From Thioalkalivibrio paradoxus ARh 1 (GTDB taxonomy: Bacteria > Pseudomonadota > Gammaproteobacteria > Ectothiorhodospirales > Ectothiorhodospiraceae), in assembly GCF_000227685.2 (NCBI RefSeq), contig NZ_CP007029.1:2082501-2146500 (forward strand): DNA of 64,000 nucleotides, given 5' to 3'. Made by a program: the position numbers and the translations under genes. Below, piece after piece: positions 38,004-46,301 of this stretch (the first letter of the stretch is position 1; each line of letters begins with the position of its first letter). A model generated the notes under the pieces. It had not been told where the DNA came from. It made no database searches and was given only the letters and a program-made list of their open reading frames with translations.

Positions 38004-38078
38004 TGGTGGGCGGTACTGGGATCGAACCAGTGACCCCTGCCGTGTGAAGGCAGTGCTCTACCGCTGAGCTAACCGCCC
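38004..38078 (-). tRNA. tRNA-Val (anticodon CAC)
   Basis: On the minus strand a full cloverleaf can be folded. The acceptor 5' GGGCGGT pairs with 3' ACCGCCC, the D-arm contains AGCTCAGCGGTAGAGC, and the anticodon stem CTGCC/GGCAG encloses TTCACAC with anticodon CAC (reads GTG). The T-arm is CACTGGTTCGATCCCAGT. The CCA is encoded (38004-38006). It has its own promoter and terminator. Confidence 0.97.
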
Positions 38079-38090
38079 GAGCCGAGCGCA

Positions 38091-38119
38091 AGGTTAAGCC
38101 GGGACGGCGTTCCGGTCAA
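38091..38119 (-). promoter_or_regulatory. Sigma-70-type promoter of tRNA-Val
   Basis: On the minus strand TTGACC (38119-38114) and TAACCT (38096-38091) are separated by exactly 17 bases. The -10 lies about 12 bases before the tRNA 5' end, giving a start site a few bases upstream of the mature tRNA. Confidence 0.7.
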
Positions 38120-38223
38120 GGCGCTTCGCAAACAGCCGGCGGCCGGTCGCGGGGAACTGGCGGGACCGGCCGACCTCCAATGATCGTCCAGACAGGCCGG
38201 GTCCGAGACCCAGGGAGGCAGGT

Positions 38224-38826
38224 ATGAGTGGCTCAGCAACAGACATGGCTTCGGGACAGGCACTGCCACGGTACGCATTGGTTCAACGGCTGCTGCACTG
38301 GTTGGTCGCAGTCCTGGTGGTGCTGGCCCTGATCGCCGGTGGCACGATCGGGGTTCTGGGCTTCGAAGGCATGCGCGCCACTTTCGGCGCGGGTGGCACG
38401 GATTTCTTCTACACGGCGCACAAGACGATGGGTGTGCTGATCCTCGGGTTGATGGTGCTGCGTCTGGCCACGCGGCTGACGCTGGGCAAGCCCGCCTACG
38501 CGGTGCCGCTGCCGGCAGCCCAGCGCCTCGCGAGCCAGACCGTGCACACGTTGTTCTACGTGCTCCTGCTGGTGATGCCGGTGCTCGGCTGGTTGGCGAC
38601 GGCCTCGGGCGGATTTCCGGTGCACCTGTTCCACATCGAGCTGCCGGGACTGATCGGCCGAAACGATGCGTTATCCGAGACGCTGTTTCTGTGGCATCGG
38701 ATCGTCGGCATCACGCTGGTCGCGCTGATCGTGCTGCACGTGGCAGGCGCGATCTATCACTGGAAAATCCGCCGGGATGGGGTGATGCAGCGCATGAGCC
38801 TGTTCCGGCAACGGCGCCAGGACTGA
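38224..38826 (+). CDS. Cytochrome b561-family protein
   Basis: The product is 200 aa with four hydrophobic helices and the conserved histidines of di-haem b-type cytochromes: H in LLHWLVAVL (helix 1), HKTMGVL, HTLFYVLLL (helix 3) and the HVAGAIYH pair in helix 4. The pattern matches the YodB/CybB branch of cytochrome b561, which passes electrons from quinol at the inner membrane. GGGAGG lies about six bases before the ATG. It is monocistronic, between a tRNA gene and repeats. Confidence 0.92.
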   Translation: MSGSATDMASGQALPRYALVQRLLHWLVAVLVVLALIAGGTIGVLGFEGMRATFGAGGTDFFYTAHKTMGVLILGLMVLRLATRLTLGKPAYAVPLPAAQRLASQTVHTLFYVLLLVMPVLGWLATASGGFPVHLFHIELPGLIGRNDALSETLFLWHRIVGITLVALIVLHVAGAIYHWKIRRDGVMQRMSLFRQRRQD

Positions 38827-38871
38827 CGGCCATACCCTCGGGCGGTGGGCGCCCCGAAGGCAGGAAACGGA

Positions 38872-39112
38872 CCACGGAAGAACGCGGAAAAGAGTTTCTC
38901 TTGATTATCACGAAATCTCCGCCGGTGGCGGCCCGCGAGGTCTGGAAGGGGCGCATCTGTGGGAGGCCAGCCTCTGGCCGATGGTTTTCCGGCGCCCGAT
39001 CGGCGAGAGGGCTCGCCTCCTACGCACAAGCGGCATTCGCGAATGCTTTCGTGATAATCGGGAAAGAGTTTGAATACACTTCATTTCCCGTGCTGTCCGC
39101 GTTCTTCCGTGG
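38872..39112. repeat. Element bounded by 17-bp perfect inverted repeats (possible MITE-like element)
   Basis: The ends are ccacggaagaacgcgga (38872-38888) and its exact reverse complement (39096-39112). A second internal inverted pair, gattatcacgaaa (38903-38915) and tttcgtgataatc (39047-39059), extends the symmetry. Between them is a smaller palindrome around gaggccagcctctggcc and gagagggctcgcctcctac. The 241-bp unit encodes nothing credible and could fold into one long hairpin. No obvious target duplication was seen. Confidence 0.6.
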
Positions 39113-39123
39113 CGGCATTTTGA

Positions 39124-39283
39124 CGGGAACGTCGATGGCCAGCAGCCACCCTCCCGACCATGAACGAAGCGTAGGGCGAAGAGGCCGAAGGCCGTCATCC
39201 GCCATCCGGCGCCAGGGTGTTCGCAGCCCCTCGGGACGGCGCGTACGCCGTGTGGCGGATAACGCTGCGCTATTCCGCCCTAC
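39124..39283. repeat. Intergenic palindromic repeat, unit 1
   Basis: It begins cgggaacgtcgatggccagc and contains gtagggcgaagaggccgaag, with the partner gcgctattccgccctac at the right end. The inner gtagggcg.../...cgccctac arms form an inverted repeat, a common type of intergenic element. The whole unit is repeated in direct orientation at 39300-39470. Confidence 0.65.
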
Positions 39284-39299
39284 CGGGTCTGCATTGCCA

Positions 39300-39470
39300 C
39301 GGGAACTTCGGTGGCCAGCAGCCACCCTCGCGACCATGAACGCAGCGTAGCAGCGTAGGGCGGAAAAGGCCGAAGGCCGTCATCCGCCAGCTGGCGCTGG
39401 GGCGCCCCCCCCGGCTCCTGGGCGGCATGAACGCCGTGTGGCGGATGACGCTTGCGCTCTTCCGCCCTAC
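39300..39470. repeat. Intergenic palindromic repeat, unit 2
   Basis: A direct copy of the unit at 39124-39283, starting cgggaacttcggtggccagc, with inverted arms gtagggcggaaaaggccgaag and gctcttccgccctac. It sits 36 bases past the opgH stop. Related decayed pieces (gaccgaaggccg, gataacgctgcgctcg) appear at 53080-53190. Confidence 0.65.
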
Positions 39471-39506
39471 CGGTTGCCCGAGACGAGCCCAGCGAGTGCT
39501 TTCGCA

Positions 39507-41453
39507 TCAATTGCCGCTGGCGGCCTTGCGCAGGGCGCCGCCGGCCCAGGCCCTGCCCGGCGCTGGCGGCATTCGGCGCATACCCCGGAGGAGGACGCTG
39601 ACGCCGCCGGCCTGGGCCGGCTGCTCTTCCAACCGGACCATCGTCGCAAGTGCCGGCCCGGGGGTGATGTCCGCAGGTGTCAGCAGCAGACCCCTAACAC
39701 GCAGCCGGGCGCTGGCGGCGCGACTACCGCTGCCGCGCACCAGCGCGGGCGCCGCCAGCCACCCCACCAGAACCGGCAGCACCCACCAAAGGAACGCTGG
39801 CGCCAGCACTGCCAGCAGCGTGGCCCAGGCCAGGGCTGCCGCGACCATCGGTCCCGTGCGCCGCAGCGCTTCGCTCCAGGCGACCATCCGGCCCTCGCGG
39901 GGCTGTGCCGACCAGATCACGTTCCGCCCCGACAGCACCCCCGCGACAAACACGGCATGGAAGGCCATCATCAGCGGTGCGATCAGCACCGAGTACAGTG
40001 TTTCCAGAACCCCGCCTAGCACCAATCGCCCCCGGCCCCCGAACCTGCCCGGATCGCGCGCCGCGACCAGGAGCACGCCGAGCGCTTTCGGCAGCAGCAG
40101 CAACATGAGCGTGCCGCCGAGCAGCGCATAGGCGGTCGACAGCGAGGCCCCCTCTCCGCCCAGCGGCCCGCCCGATGGCGACGCGGGGACGCCCAGCGCG
40201 ACGACGGTCGCGGCTGCCAGCATCAGCAACCAGAACACCGAGACCAGGTACGACACGGCTCCGAACAGGAAATGGGCGCGATTCAGCGGGTGCAGGCCCG
40301 GCTCCGCAAGCAGCCGCAGGTGCTGCAGGTTGCCCTGGATCCAGCGCCGGTCGCGCCGGGCAAAGTCGACCAGATTGCCGGGCAGTTCCTCGAAGCTGCC
40401 CGGCAGCTGCGGCAGCAGCCAGAGGTCCCAGCCGGCGCGCCGCAGGAAGGACGCCTCGACGAAATCGTGGCTCAGGATCTCGCCACCCAGCGGCGGCCGG
40501 CCGGGGAGCACCGGCAACTGGCAGTGTTCGCGGAACGGCCGGATGCGGATGATCGCGTTGTGGCCCCAGTAGTTCGCGCTGTTCGCCTGCCAGAACGCGA
40601 GCCCGGTGGCCAGCATCGGACCGTGCACGGCGTTTGCGAACTGCTGGAAGCGCCCGAACAGCGTCTGCTGGCGCACCGGCAGCGGCAGCGTCTGGATCAG
40701 CCCGGCGTTCGGATTGGCATCCATCGTCTGCACCAGCCGGACCAGGGTCGGTCCCTCGATCAGGCTGTCGGCGTCGAGCACGACCATGTACTCGTACTCC
40801 GCGCCCCAGCGCTCGCAGAAATCCGCGATGTTCCCCGCCTTGCGGCCGCGGTTCTCCTGCCGCCGCCGGTAGCGCAGCCGGACACCATCGCCGAGGCGGG
40901 CTCGCAGCCGCCGCAGCGCGCGCTCCTCCGCGCCGATCACCGTGGGGTCGCTGCTGTCGCTCAGCACCCAGAAATCGAACTTGCCGCCCTGCCCCGTGGC
41001 GAGCAGTGACCGGCAGATCGCCTCGATGCCGCGGGTCACGCGCACGGGGTCCTCGTTGTACACCGGCATCACGATCGCCGTGCGCCGGCCCGGCTCGAGG
41101 CACCCGAAGGTGCCATCCTCGGCATGCAGGCGCCGCAGGCTCAGCGGGTCGCGCCGGAACGCCTGGAGCAGAAAGCCGGCGACGGCGGTCCAGAACGACG
41201 CTGCGATCCAGGTGAAGGTCACCGCGAACAGCGCCAGGATCACCCATTGCAGCGGCCCGAAGCCGCCGGTGGACAGGGCCTGCACCATCATCAGCGAACC
41301 GGCAACCGCGGTTGCCAGCACGGCACCGAAGAACGCGGCCTGCCGTGCCCGCGCCGCCGGGGCGTACAGCCGCAGCGAGCCGGATCTCTCCGCTGCCACG
41401 GACCCCGCGACGAAGCCGCGGGCCACGTCAGAGTTCGTCGGGGTGCCAGACAT
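39507..41453 (-). CDS. opgH: Glucans biosynthesis glucosyltransferase
   Basis: The product is 648 aa from Met at 41453; an upstream in-frame start at 41483 lies further inside opgG. It is an inner-membrane GT2-type processive glucosyltransferase that makes the beta-1,2-glucan backbone of osmoregulated periplasmic glucans. Two N-terminal helices are followed by the cytoplasmic domain with IVMPVYNEDP, ENRGRKAGNIADF, the DxD in VVLDADSL, a later SHDFVEASF and the Q/R-x-x-R-W motif RRDRRWIQGN, then several C-terminal helices. It is shorter than the E. coli protein (~850 aa), lacking much of the N-terminal and C-terminal extensions. It overlaps opgG by 26 bases. Confidence 0.95.
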   Translation of the reverse strand: MSGTPTNSDVARGFVAGSVAAERSGSLRLYAPAARARQAAFFGAVLATAVAGSLMMVQALSTGGFGPLQWVILALFAVTFTWIAASFWTAVAGFLLQAFRRDPLSLRRLHAEDGTFGCLEPGRRTAIVMPVYNEDPVRVTRGIEAICRSLLATGQGGKFDFWVLSDSSDPTVIGAEERALRRLRARLGDGVRLRYRRRQENRGRKAGNIADFCERWGAEYEYMVVLDADSLIEGPTLVRLVQTMDANPNAGLIQTLPLPVRQQTLFGRFQQFANAVHGPMLATGLAFWQANSANYWGHNAIIRIRPFREHCQLPVLPGRPPLGGEILSHDFVEASFLRRAGWDLWLLPQLPGSFEELPGNLVDFARRDRRWIQGNLQHLRLLAEPGLHPLNRAHFLFGAVSYLVSVFWLLMLAAATVVALGVPASPSGGPLGGEGASLSTAYALLGGTLMLLLLPKALGVLLVAARDPGRFGGRGRLVLGGVLETLYSVLIAPLMMAFHAVFVAGVLSGRNVIWSAQPREGRMVAWSEALRRTGPMVAAALAWATLLAVLAPAFLWWVLPVLVGWLAAPALVRGSGSRAASARLRVRGLLLTPADITPGPALATMVRLEEQPAQAGGVSVLLRGMRRMPPAPGRAWAGGALRKAASGN

Positions 41454-42990
41454 AGGTCCAGGTCTCCGTGACCGGGCGGCCATCGTGTACGAGGAACAGG
41501 CGCAGATCGGCGGGCCGTGCGTTCTCGGGTTCGAGCAGGAAAGACGCGCGCCAACCCGAATCGTCCGGCAGCCAGCGAGCGGTCAGGTCGGTGATCCGAC
41601 CAGAGCTCGCCTCGAGCCGTGGCTCCAGCCCGGCGCCCGGGCCGAGCGTGTCGAGGTCGCCGCCGGCGAAATCGACGACGAAGCGGCGCAGGCTGCGGGG
41701 CGGAGGCTCGGCAACCCCTGGCACCGCCCCCCAGCCGGATCGGGTGCGCAGAACCCGGGCTGGCGGTGTCACCCCAGACGGCGGCTCCGCGTCGAACACC
41801 TGGATCCGGTAACGGTAGCGGCGCCGTTCGCCGGCGCGAAACGGGGCGTCATCGACCCAGTACGCGACGATGTTGTCGTGGATCTCGGAGTCGGTGGGAA
41901 TCTCGACCAGTTCGACACCGCCGCTGCTCCAGTCGCCGTCGAGCGGCACCACCCACTGGCTCGGACGCCGGTGGTACTCGGCCTCGAGATCGAGATAGGC
42001 ATCGAACGCACGGTTGCGCTGGACGAGCCCGAAGCCCTGTGGACGCTGGTCCCGTAACGAACTCACGCGCAGGTGCCGGAAGTTGGAAACGGGCCGCCAG
42101 AGCCACTCACCCGCCGAGGTCCGGTGCAGCAGTCCCTCGGAGTCGTGCACCCGGGGCCGGAAGTCGTCGTGGTCCCGTACGCTGGCCTCGCCCAGGAAAT
42201 ACATGCTGGTCAGCGGCGCGACCCCCAGCTTGCGCAGGTCGGTGCGCGCGAACAGCCGGGAATCGACCTCCACGGTCACTTCCGGTGCGACGCGAAGGTC
42301 GAAGCGGTACGCGCCGGTGACCGAGGGACCGTCGAGCAGCGCCAGGATCGTCACCGTGTCGGCCTGCGCCTCCGGCCGCAACAGCCAGAACTCCCGGAAC
42401 GCCGGGAACTCCTCGCCGGAAGGCAGCGCCGTGTCGACGGCGAGCCCGCGGGACGACAGGCCATACACCTGCCCGGGCCCGACCAGGCGGAAGTACGAGG
42501 CCCCTAGAAACACCATCACCTCATCCTTGTACGCCTCGGTATTGATTGGAAAATGGAGCCGGAATCCGGCGAATCCGAGATCGGGTGCGACGACGTCTGC
42601 GAGCGGTGCCGCGTCGTGCTCGTAGCGGAACGACGCCGGGTCGAACGCGATCCTGTGCACCTCGCCATCGCGCAGCTCGTGCACCGTGACCGGGTGCGGG
42701 AACAGGAACCCCGGATGGAAGAACTGCACCTCGAAGCGCGCTTGCCCGCGCCAGAGCGCCCCCTCGGGCCGGAACCGGATCGACCGGTACTGGTCGTAGT
42801 CGATCGACGCCAGCGGCTCCGGCAGCATCTCCGCAGGCGGCTGGTAGGCTGTCGCGGCGCGCTCCGCCGCGAGATCGATGACCTGTTCGAACAGCGCGTC
42901 CGCCTCGTCTGCCACCGCGGCGGCGGACGCGCCGAGCAGCAGCGCCCCTGCCTGCAGCCAAACCGCGAATCTGAACCAGCCAGACGTCAT
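41428..42990 (-). CDS. opgG: Periplasmic glucans biosynthesis protein
   Basis: The product is 520 aa with a signal peptide (MTSGWFRFAVWLQAGALL..., cut near AAAVADEA). It has the OpgG/OpgD beta-sandwich features: YDQYRSIRFRPEGALWRG, FFHPGFLFPHPVTVHE, FLGASYFRLVGPGQVYGLSSRGLAVDT and a late WVVPLDGDWSSGGVELVEIPT. It acts in the periplasm on nascent linear glucan, introducing branches. It is the upstream gene of the opgG-opgH pair. The start at 42990 is near the divergent spacer 42991-43396. Confidence 0.96.
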   Translation of the reverse strand: MTSGWFRFAVWLQAGALLLGASAAAVADEADALFEQVIDLAAERAATAYQPPAEMLPEPLASIDYDQYRSIRFRPEGALWRGQARFEVQFFHPGFLFPHPVTVHELRDGEVHRIAFDPASFRYEHDAAPLADVVAPDLGFAGFRLHFPINTEAYKDEVMVFLGASYFRLVGPGQVYGLSSRGLAVDTALPSGEEFPAFREFWLLRPEAQADTVTILALLDGPSVTGAYRFDLRVAPEVTVEVDSRLFARTDLRKLGVAPLTSMYFLGEASVRDHDDFRPRVHDSEGLLHRTSAGEWLWRPVSNFRHLRVSSLRDQRPQGFGLVQRNRAFDAYLDLEAEYHRRPSQWVVPLDGDWSSGGVELVEIPTDSEIHDNIVAYWVDDAPFRAGERRRYRYRIQVFDAEPPSGVTPPARVLRTRSGWGAVPGVAEPPPRSLRRFVVDFAGGDLDTLGPGAGLEPRLEASSGRITDLTARWLPDDSGWRASFLLEPENARPADLRLFLVHDGRPVTETWTYVWHPDEL

Positions 42991-43396
42991 CGGATCCCCA
43001 GGGATGCCAGTGCCAAACGGTGTCAGGCGTTGAGTGCAGGCTTCGCCCCCGCCAAAGAGCGCATCGTGCGGAGGATTTGTGGAACCTGCAACGAACCCCT
43101 AAGACAATACCGGCAAGCGGAAGTTGTTGCCGAGCCGCGGAAGACCGCGAAGGGCGCAGTCCTTACGGCTCGGCCAACTGGCGGAATGCGGCTGTGACCT
43201 CCGCATTCGGCGTGGGCAGATCGTGGCCGGCCGGGCCATTACGGGCCATTACACGACGACTCCATGGCGGATGATGGTCTGGGCGTTTTCGGCCCTGCTC
43301 GATCCCGGGCAGCGCTGTTCATCGTTTTCATGAATCGGGGATGGGCCCCTTGCCATCGCCGCCAATGCCCAACCAGTCCCGGAGAGACCAACCGCC
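42991..43396. other. Divergent spacer between opgG and the sulfatase-fold gene
   Basis: Four hundred and six bases with no ORF that looks real. It should contain the promoters for both flanking genes. GGAGAG at 43381 may be the ribosome-binding site for the TTG start at 43397. Short internal duplications (ggccgggccattacgggccattac at about 43223-43250) are present. No clear -35/-10 pair stands out. Confidence 0.45.
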
Positions 43397-44977
43397 TTGC
43401 TGCGCCTACTGCTCATCTTCGGCCTACTGAACTTGCTGTTTCTCGCGCTCGAGATCCCGCGCTATGCAGGCTTCGGTCCCAACTGGCTGGCGCTGGAGGC
43501 GGCGCTGCTCGCAGGGCTCTTCGCGCTGCTGCCAGCCGGCCGCAGAACGGCCCGAATCGCCGCGCTTGCCGGCTGGCTGTTCGCCGCTCTAACGCTACTG
43601 GTGCTGGCCGACGCGCTCGCACGCCTGAGCCTGTCGCGCCCACTGAACCTCTATCTCGACTACCCGCTGGCGCGCTCGGTCTACGATCTCGCAGCGGGAA
43701 GCGTGTCGCTGCCCGGTGCACTGCTCGCGATGCTGCTCGTGTTCCTGGCCGTGGGCGCGGTCGGTCTGCTGGCGGCGCGCCTGCTCGTCCGCCTGCCCGG
43801 CGGCCGTGGCACCGCCCGGACCGGGGTGGCAACCGCGCTGGTCCTGGTCGGCGTTGCCGGGACGACCACCTTCCACGCAGGCGAAGCCGTACCCAACCTG
43901 CCGCGCGCGATCACACCCGGCATCACCCTGGTGCTGGACCAGTTCCGGTTCGGCCGCGACGCTCGATCCGAACGACTGGCCTTCAAGGCCGAGCTCGATC
44001 GGGAACGGAACGACGACCCCGAAACCCGCCTCGAAGGGCTCGCCGGGATCGACGTGATCATCGGTTTCATCGAATCGTACGGCGTCTCCGCGCTGTTCGA
44101 CGAGCGGTATTCCCCCGTGGTCGGCGCGCGCCTCGACGCCTTCGGGCAACGCGCTGAGGCGTCGCGGCTGCACGTGGCGACCGGCGTTGTAAACGCGCCG
44201 ATGTTCGGTGGCCAATCGTGGCTGGCGCATTCCACATTGCTCAGCGGGTTGTGGATCACCAGCCAAGCGCGCTACGAACTCCTGCTGGAAACCGAGCGTC
44301 CGACACTGGTCGGGGATTTCGCGCGCACCGGACATCGGACGGTCGCGGTAATGCCTGCCATTGTGCGTTCCTGGCCCGGGGGCCGCTGGTACGGCTTCGA
44401 CGAAATCCGGGGGGCCGGCGACATGCCCTATGCCGGCCCTGAATTCAACTGGGTGACCATGCCGGACCAGTTCGTCTGGTCACACTTCGAGCACGCTGTG
44501 CGCCGGGCCGAGGAACGCCCGGTATTCGCGAAGATCGCGCTGCTCAGCAGCCATGCGCCCTGGGTGCCAGTGCTGCCGGTCCTGGACGATTGGGACGCGA
44601 TCGGTGACGGTTCCGTGTTCCGGCAGTGGGAAGGCAGCGGCGAGCCCCCCGAGGTGCTGTGGCTGGATCCCGACCGGGTCCGGCAGGCCTACGCCGAGTC
44701 GGTCGCCTACGCGCTGGAAGTAGCCGGCGCCTACGCCGTCCGCCATACCGACGAGCGCACCCTGCTGATCCTGATCGGCGATCACCAGCCCGCCTCGATC
44801 ATCACCGGCCCCAACCCCAATCCAGGAGTCCCGGTACACCTCGTCAGCGGCGATCCCGCGTTGTTGGAGCCCTTTTTGCAGCATGGTTTCGTGCCTGGCG
44901 TCTGGCCCGATCGCGAATTCACCGAAGCGGGCATGGATCGCTTCCGGGACTGGCTGCACGACGCCTTCGGGAGATAG
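43397..44977 (+). CDS. Sulfatase/alkaline-phosphatase-fold membrane enzyme, possible phosphoglycerol or phosphoethanolamine transferase
   Basis: The product is 526 aa from TTG 43397 (GGAGAG upstream). Four to five N-terminal transmembrane helices (1-~165) precede a periplasmic domain of the alkaline-phosphatase superfamily. Likely metal ligands are in IGFIESYGVS (about residues 219-228) and LLILIGDHQPA (D and H near 460). The nucleophile is probably a Ser in MFGGQSWLAHSTLLSG near 275-287. This layout matches LtaS/OpgB-type transferases and differs from soluble sulfatases. Being divergent from opgG-opgH, it might decorate the glucans with phosphoglycerol. That is inference, since OpgB itself is longer. 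Confidence 0.78.
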   Translation: MLRLLLIFGLLNLLFLALEIPRYAGFGPNWLALEAALLAGLFALLPAGRRTARIAALAGWLFAALTLLVLADALARLSLSRPLNLYLDYPLARSVYDLAAGSVSLPGALLAMLLVFLAVGAVGLLAARLLVRLPGGRGTARTGVATALVLVGVAGTTTFHAGEAVPNLPRAITPGITLVLDQFRFGRDARSERLAFKAELDRERNDDPETRLEGLAGIDVIIGFIESYGVSALFDERYSPVVGARLDAFGQRAEASRLHVATGVVNAPMFGGQSWLAHSTLLSGLWITSQARYELLLETERPTLVGDFARTGHRTVAVMPAIVRSWPGGRWYGFDEIRGAGDMPYAGPEFNWVTMPDQFVWSHFEHAVRRAEERPVFAKIALLSSHAPWVPVLPVLDDWDAIGDGSVFRQWEGSGEPPEVLWLDPDRVRQAYAESVAYALEVAGAYAVRHTDERTLLILIGDHQPASIITGPNPNPGVPVHLVSGDPALLEPFLQHGFVPGVWPDREFTEAGMDRFRDWLHDAFGR

Positions 44978-45206
44978 CCGGCACTGCGGTCACGAAGACG
45001 CTCCCGGCGAGCCGCCCCCGGCACCGCCATCGCGCCGGGCGTCCGCAACCAGACCCACCGACACCGCGGGCCCCAAAGCCCTGCAACCGCACAGGGAACA
45101 AAAGCCACCGGCCGGGACGTCCTTGTGCGAGGCCCGTGGATCCGCCGACCGTTCGGTTCATTGGCGCGAAGTGGGCCGGCCGCGTTCGTCGAGTAAGGAG
45201 GAACTT

Positions 45207-46067
45207 ATGCCTGCCAGGATCATTCGGCGCTTGTCTGCCGTCGCGTTGCTCACCCTGCTGCTGGTCCCTTGGGCCGCCCACCCCGACGCTCTGCCGCTGT
45301 TCGATACCCACCTCCATTACAACGTCCCGCACGCGGAAGCGCTGCCGCCGGAGCAGGCATCCGCCGCGCTGGTCGACGCGGGGATCGTCCGCGCGGTGGT
45401 CTCCACCCGGACCGACGAACTGGCCGAAGCGCTGATGCAAGCGGCACCCGGGCGGATCCTGCCGTTTCTGGATGTCTACGACTCGCCGGCGCACAAGCAA
45501 ACCTGGATGCACCAGGAAGAACTGCCCGAACGCGTCCGGGCCCGGCTCGACGCGGGCCTGGCCACGGGCGCGTGGCGCGGGATCGGCGAACTGCATCTGT
45601 TCGCGGATGACCGGCATTCGCCGGTGTTCCAGGAACTTCTGGAACTCGCGCACCGGCGCGGGCTGCCGGTGATGATCCACGGCGATCCCGCAGTCATCGA
45701 TCGGGCCTACGAAATCGAGCCGGATGCGCTGATCCTCTGGGCGCACGCGGGCAGTTTTCCGTACCCGCCGCTGCTGCACGACTACCTCGAGCGCTACCCG
45801 AGCCTGTACGTCGACCTGTCGATGCGCAGCGAACGGCTGAACCCGCCGGGCGGCATGCCGCTCGAATGGCAGGATCTGCTGATCGAGCACGCCGACCGGT
45901 TTCTGATCGGTGCCGACACGTTCAGCACGCGCCGCTGGATGGAACTCGACGATCACGTGGCGGGCATCCGCGCCTGGCTCGCGCAGCTGCCGCCGGACGT
46001 CGCGCGCCACATCGGGCACGACAACGCCGCCGCGCTGTTCGCCGAAGAAGCCGCACCCCGCAACTGA
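45207..46067 (+). CDS. Amidohydrolase-family (TIM-barrel) protein with signal peptide
   Basis: The product is 286 aa from ATG 45207, with a strong AAGGAGG six bases upstream and a signal peptide (MPARIIRRLSAVALLTLLLVPWAAHPDA). Metal-site motifs of the amidohydrolase superfamily are visible: H-x-H in FDTHLHYN, Glu in GIGELHLF, His in PVMIHGD, His in ILWAHAGSF and Asp in FLIGADTF. It resembles TatD/amidohydrolase-2 proteins that act on cyclic amides or esters. Export to the periplasm is unusual for this group. The substrate is unknown. Confidence 0.83.
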   Translation: MPARIIRRLSAVALLTLLLVPWAAHPDALPLFDTHLHYNVPHAEALPPEQASAALVDAGIVRAVVSTRTDELAEALMQAAPGRILPFLDVYDSPAHKQTWMHQEELPERVRARLDAGLATGAWRGIGELHLFADDRHSPVFQELLELAHRRGLPVMIHGDPAVIDRAYEIEPDALILWAHAGSFPYPPLLHDYLERYPSLYVDLSMRSERLNPPGGMPLEWQDLLIEHADRFLIGADTFSTRRWMELDDHVAGIRAWLAQLPPDVARHIGHDNAAALFAEEAAPRN

Positions 46068-46301
46068 CACCCCTCAGCCCGCTGCTGGCCGCGACCCTGC
46101 CGCGATGGGGCTTCGACTACGGTGCCGATCGGATGAACGAGCCGTAAGAGAGGGCCAGGGCCGTCACGCGCCATGGTCGCACATGCCATGCCTGGGCGCG
46201 TGGGGCCATTCGACGGCATGGTGCAACGGCATCGCGGGTCAGATCACGTCGTACAGCCCCGACCTCCCCTTGCACGAACGGGGACAGCCACGACGTTCGC
46301 G

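Noticed and set aside
44919-46070. 383-codon minus-strand frame over the amidohydrolase
   Set aside because: Antisense shadow. The plus-strand gene has a strong ribosome-binding site, signal peptide and metal motifs.
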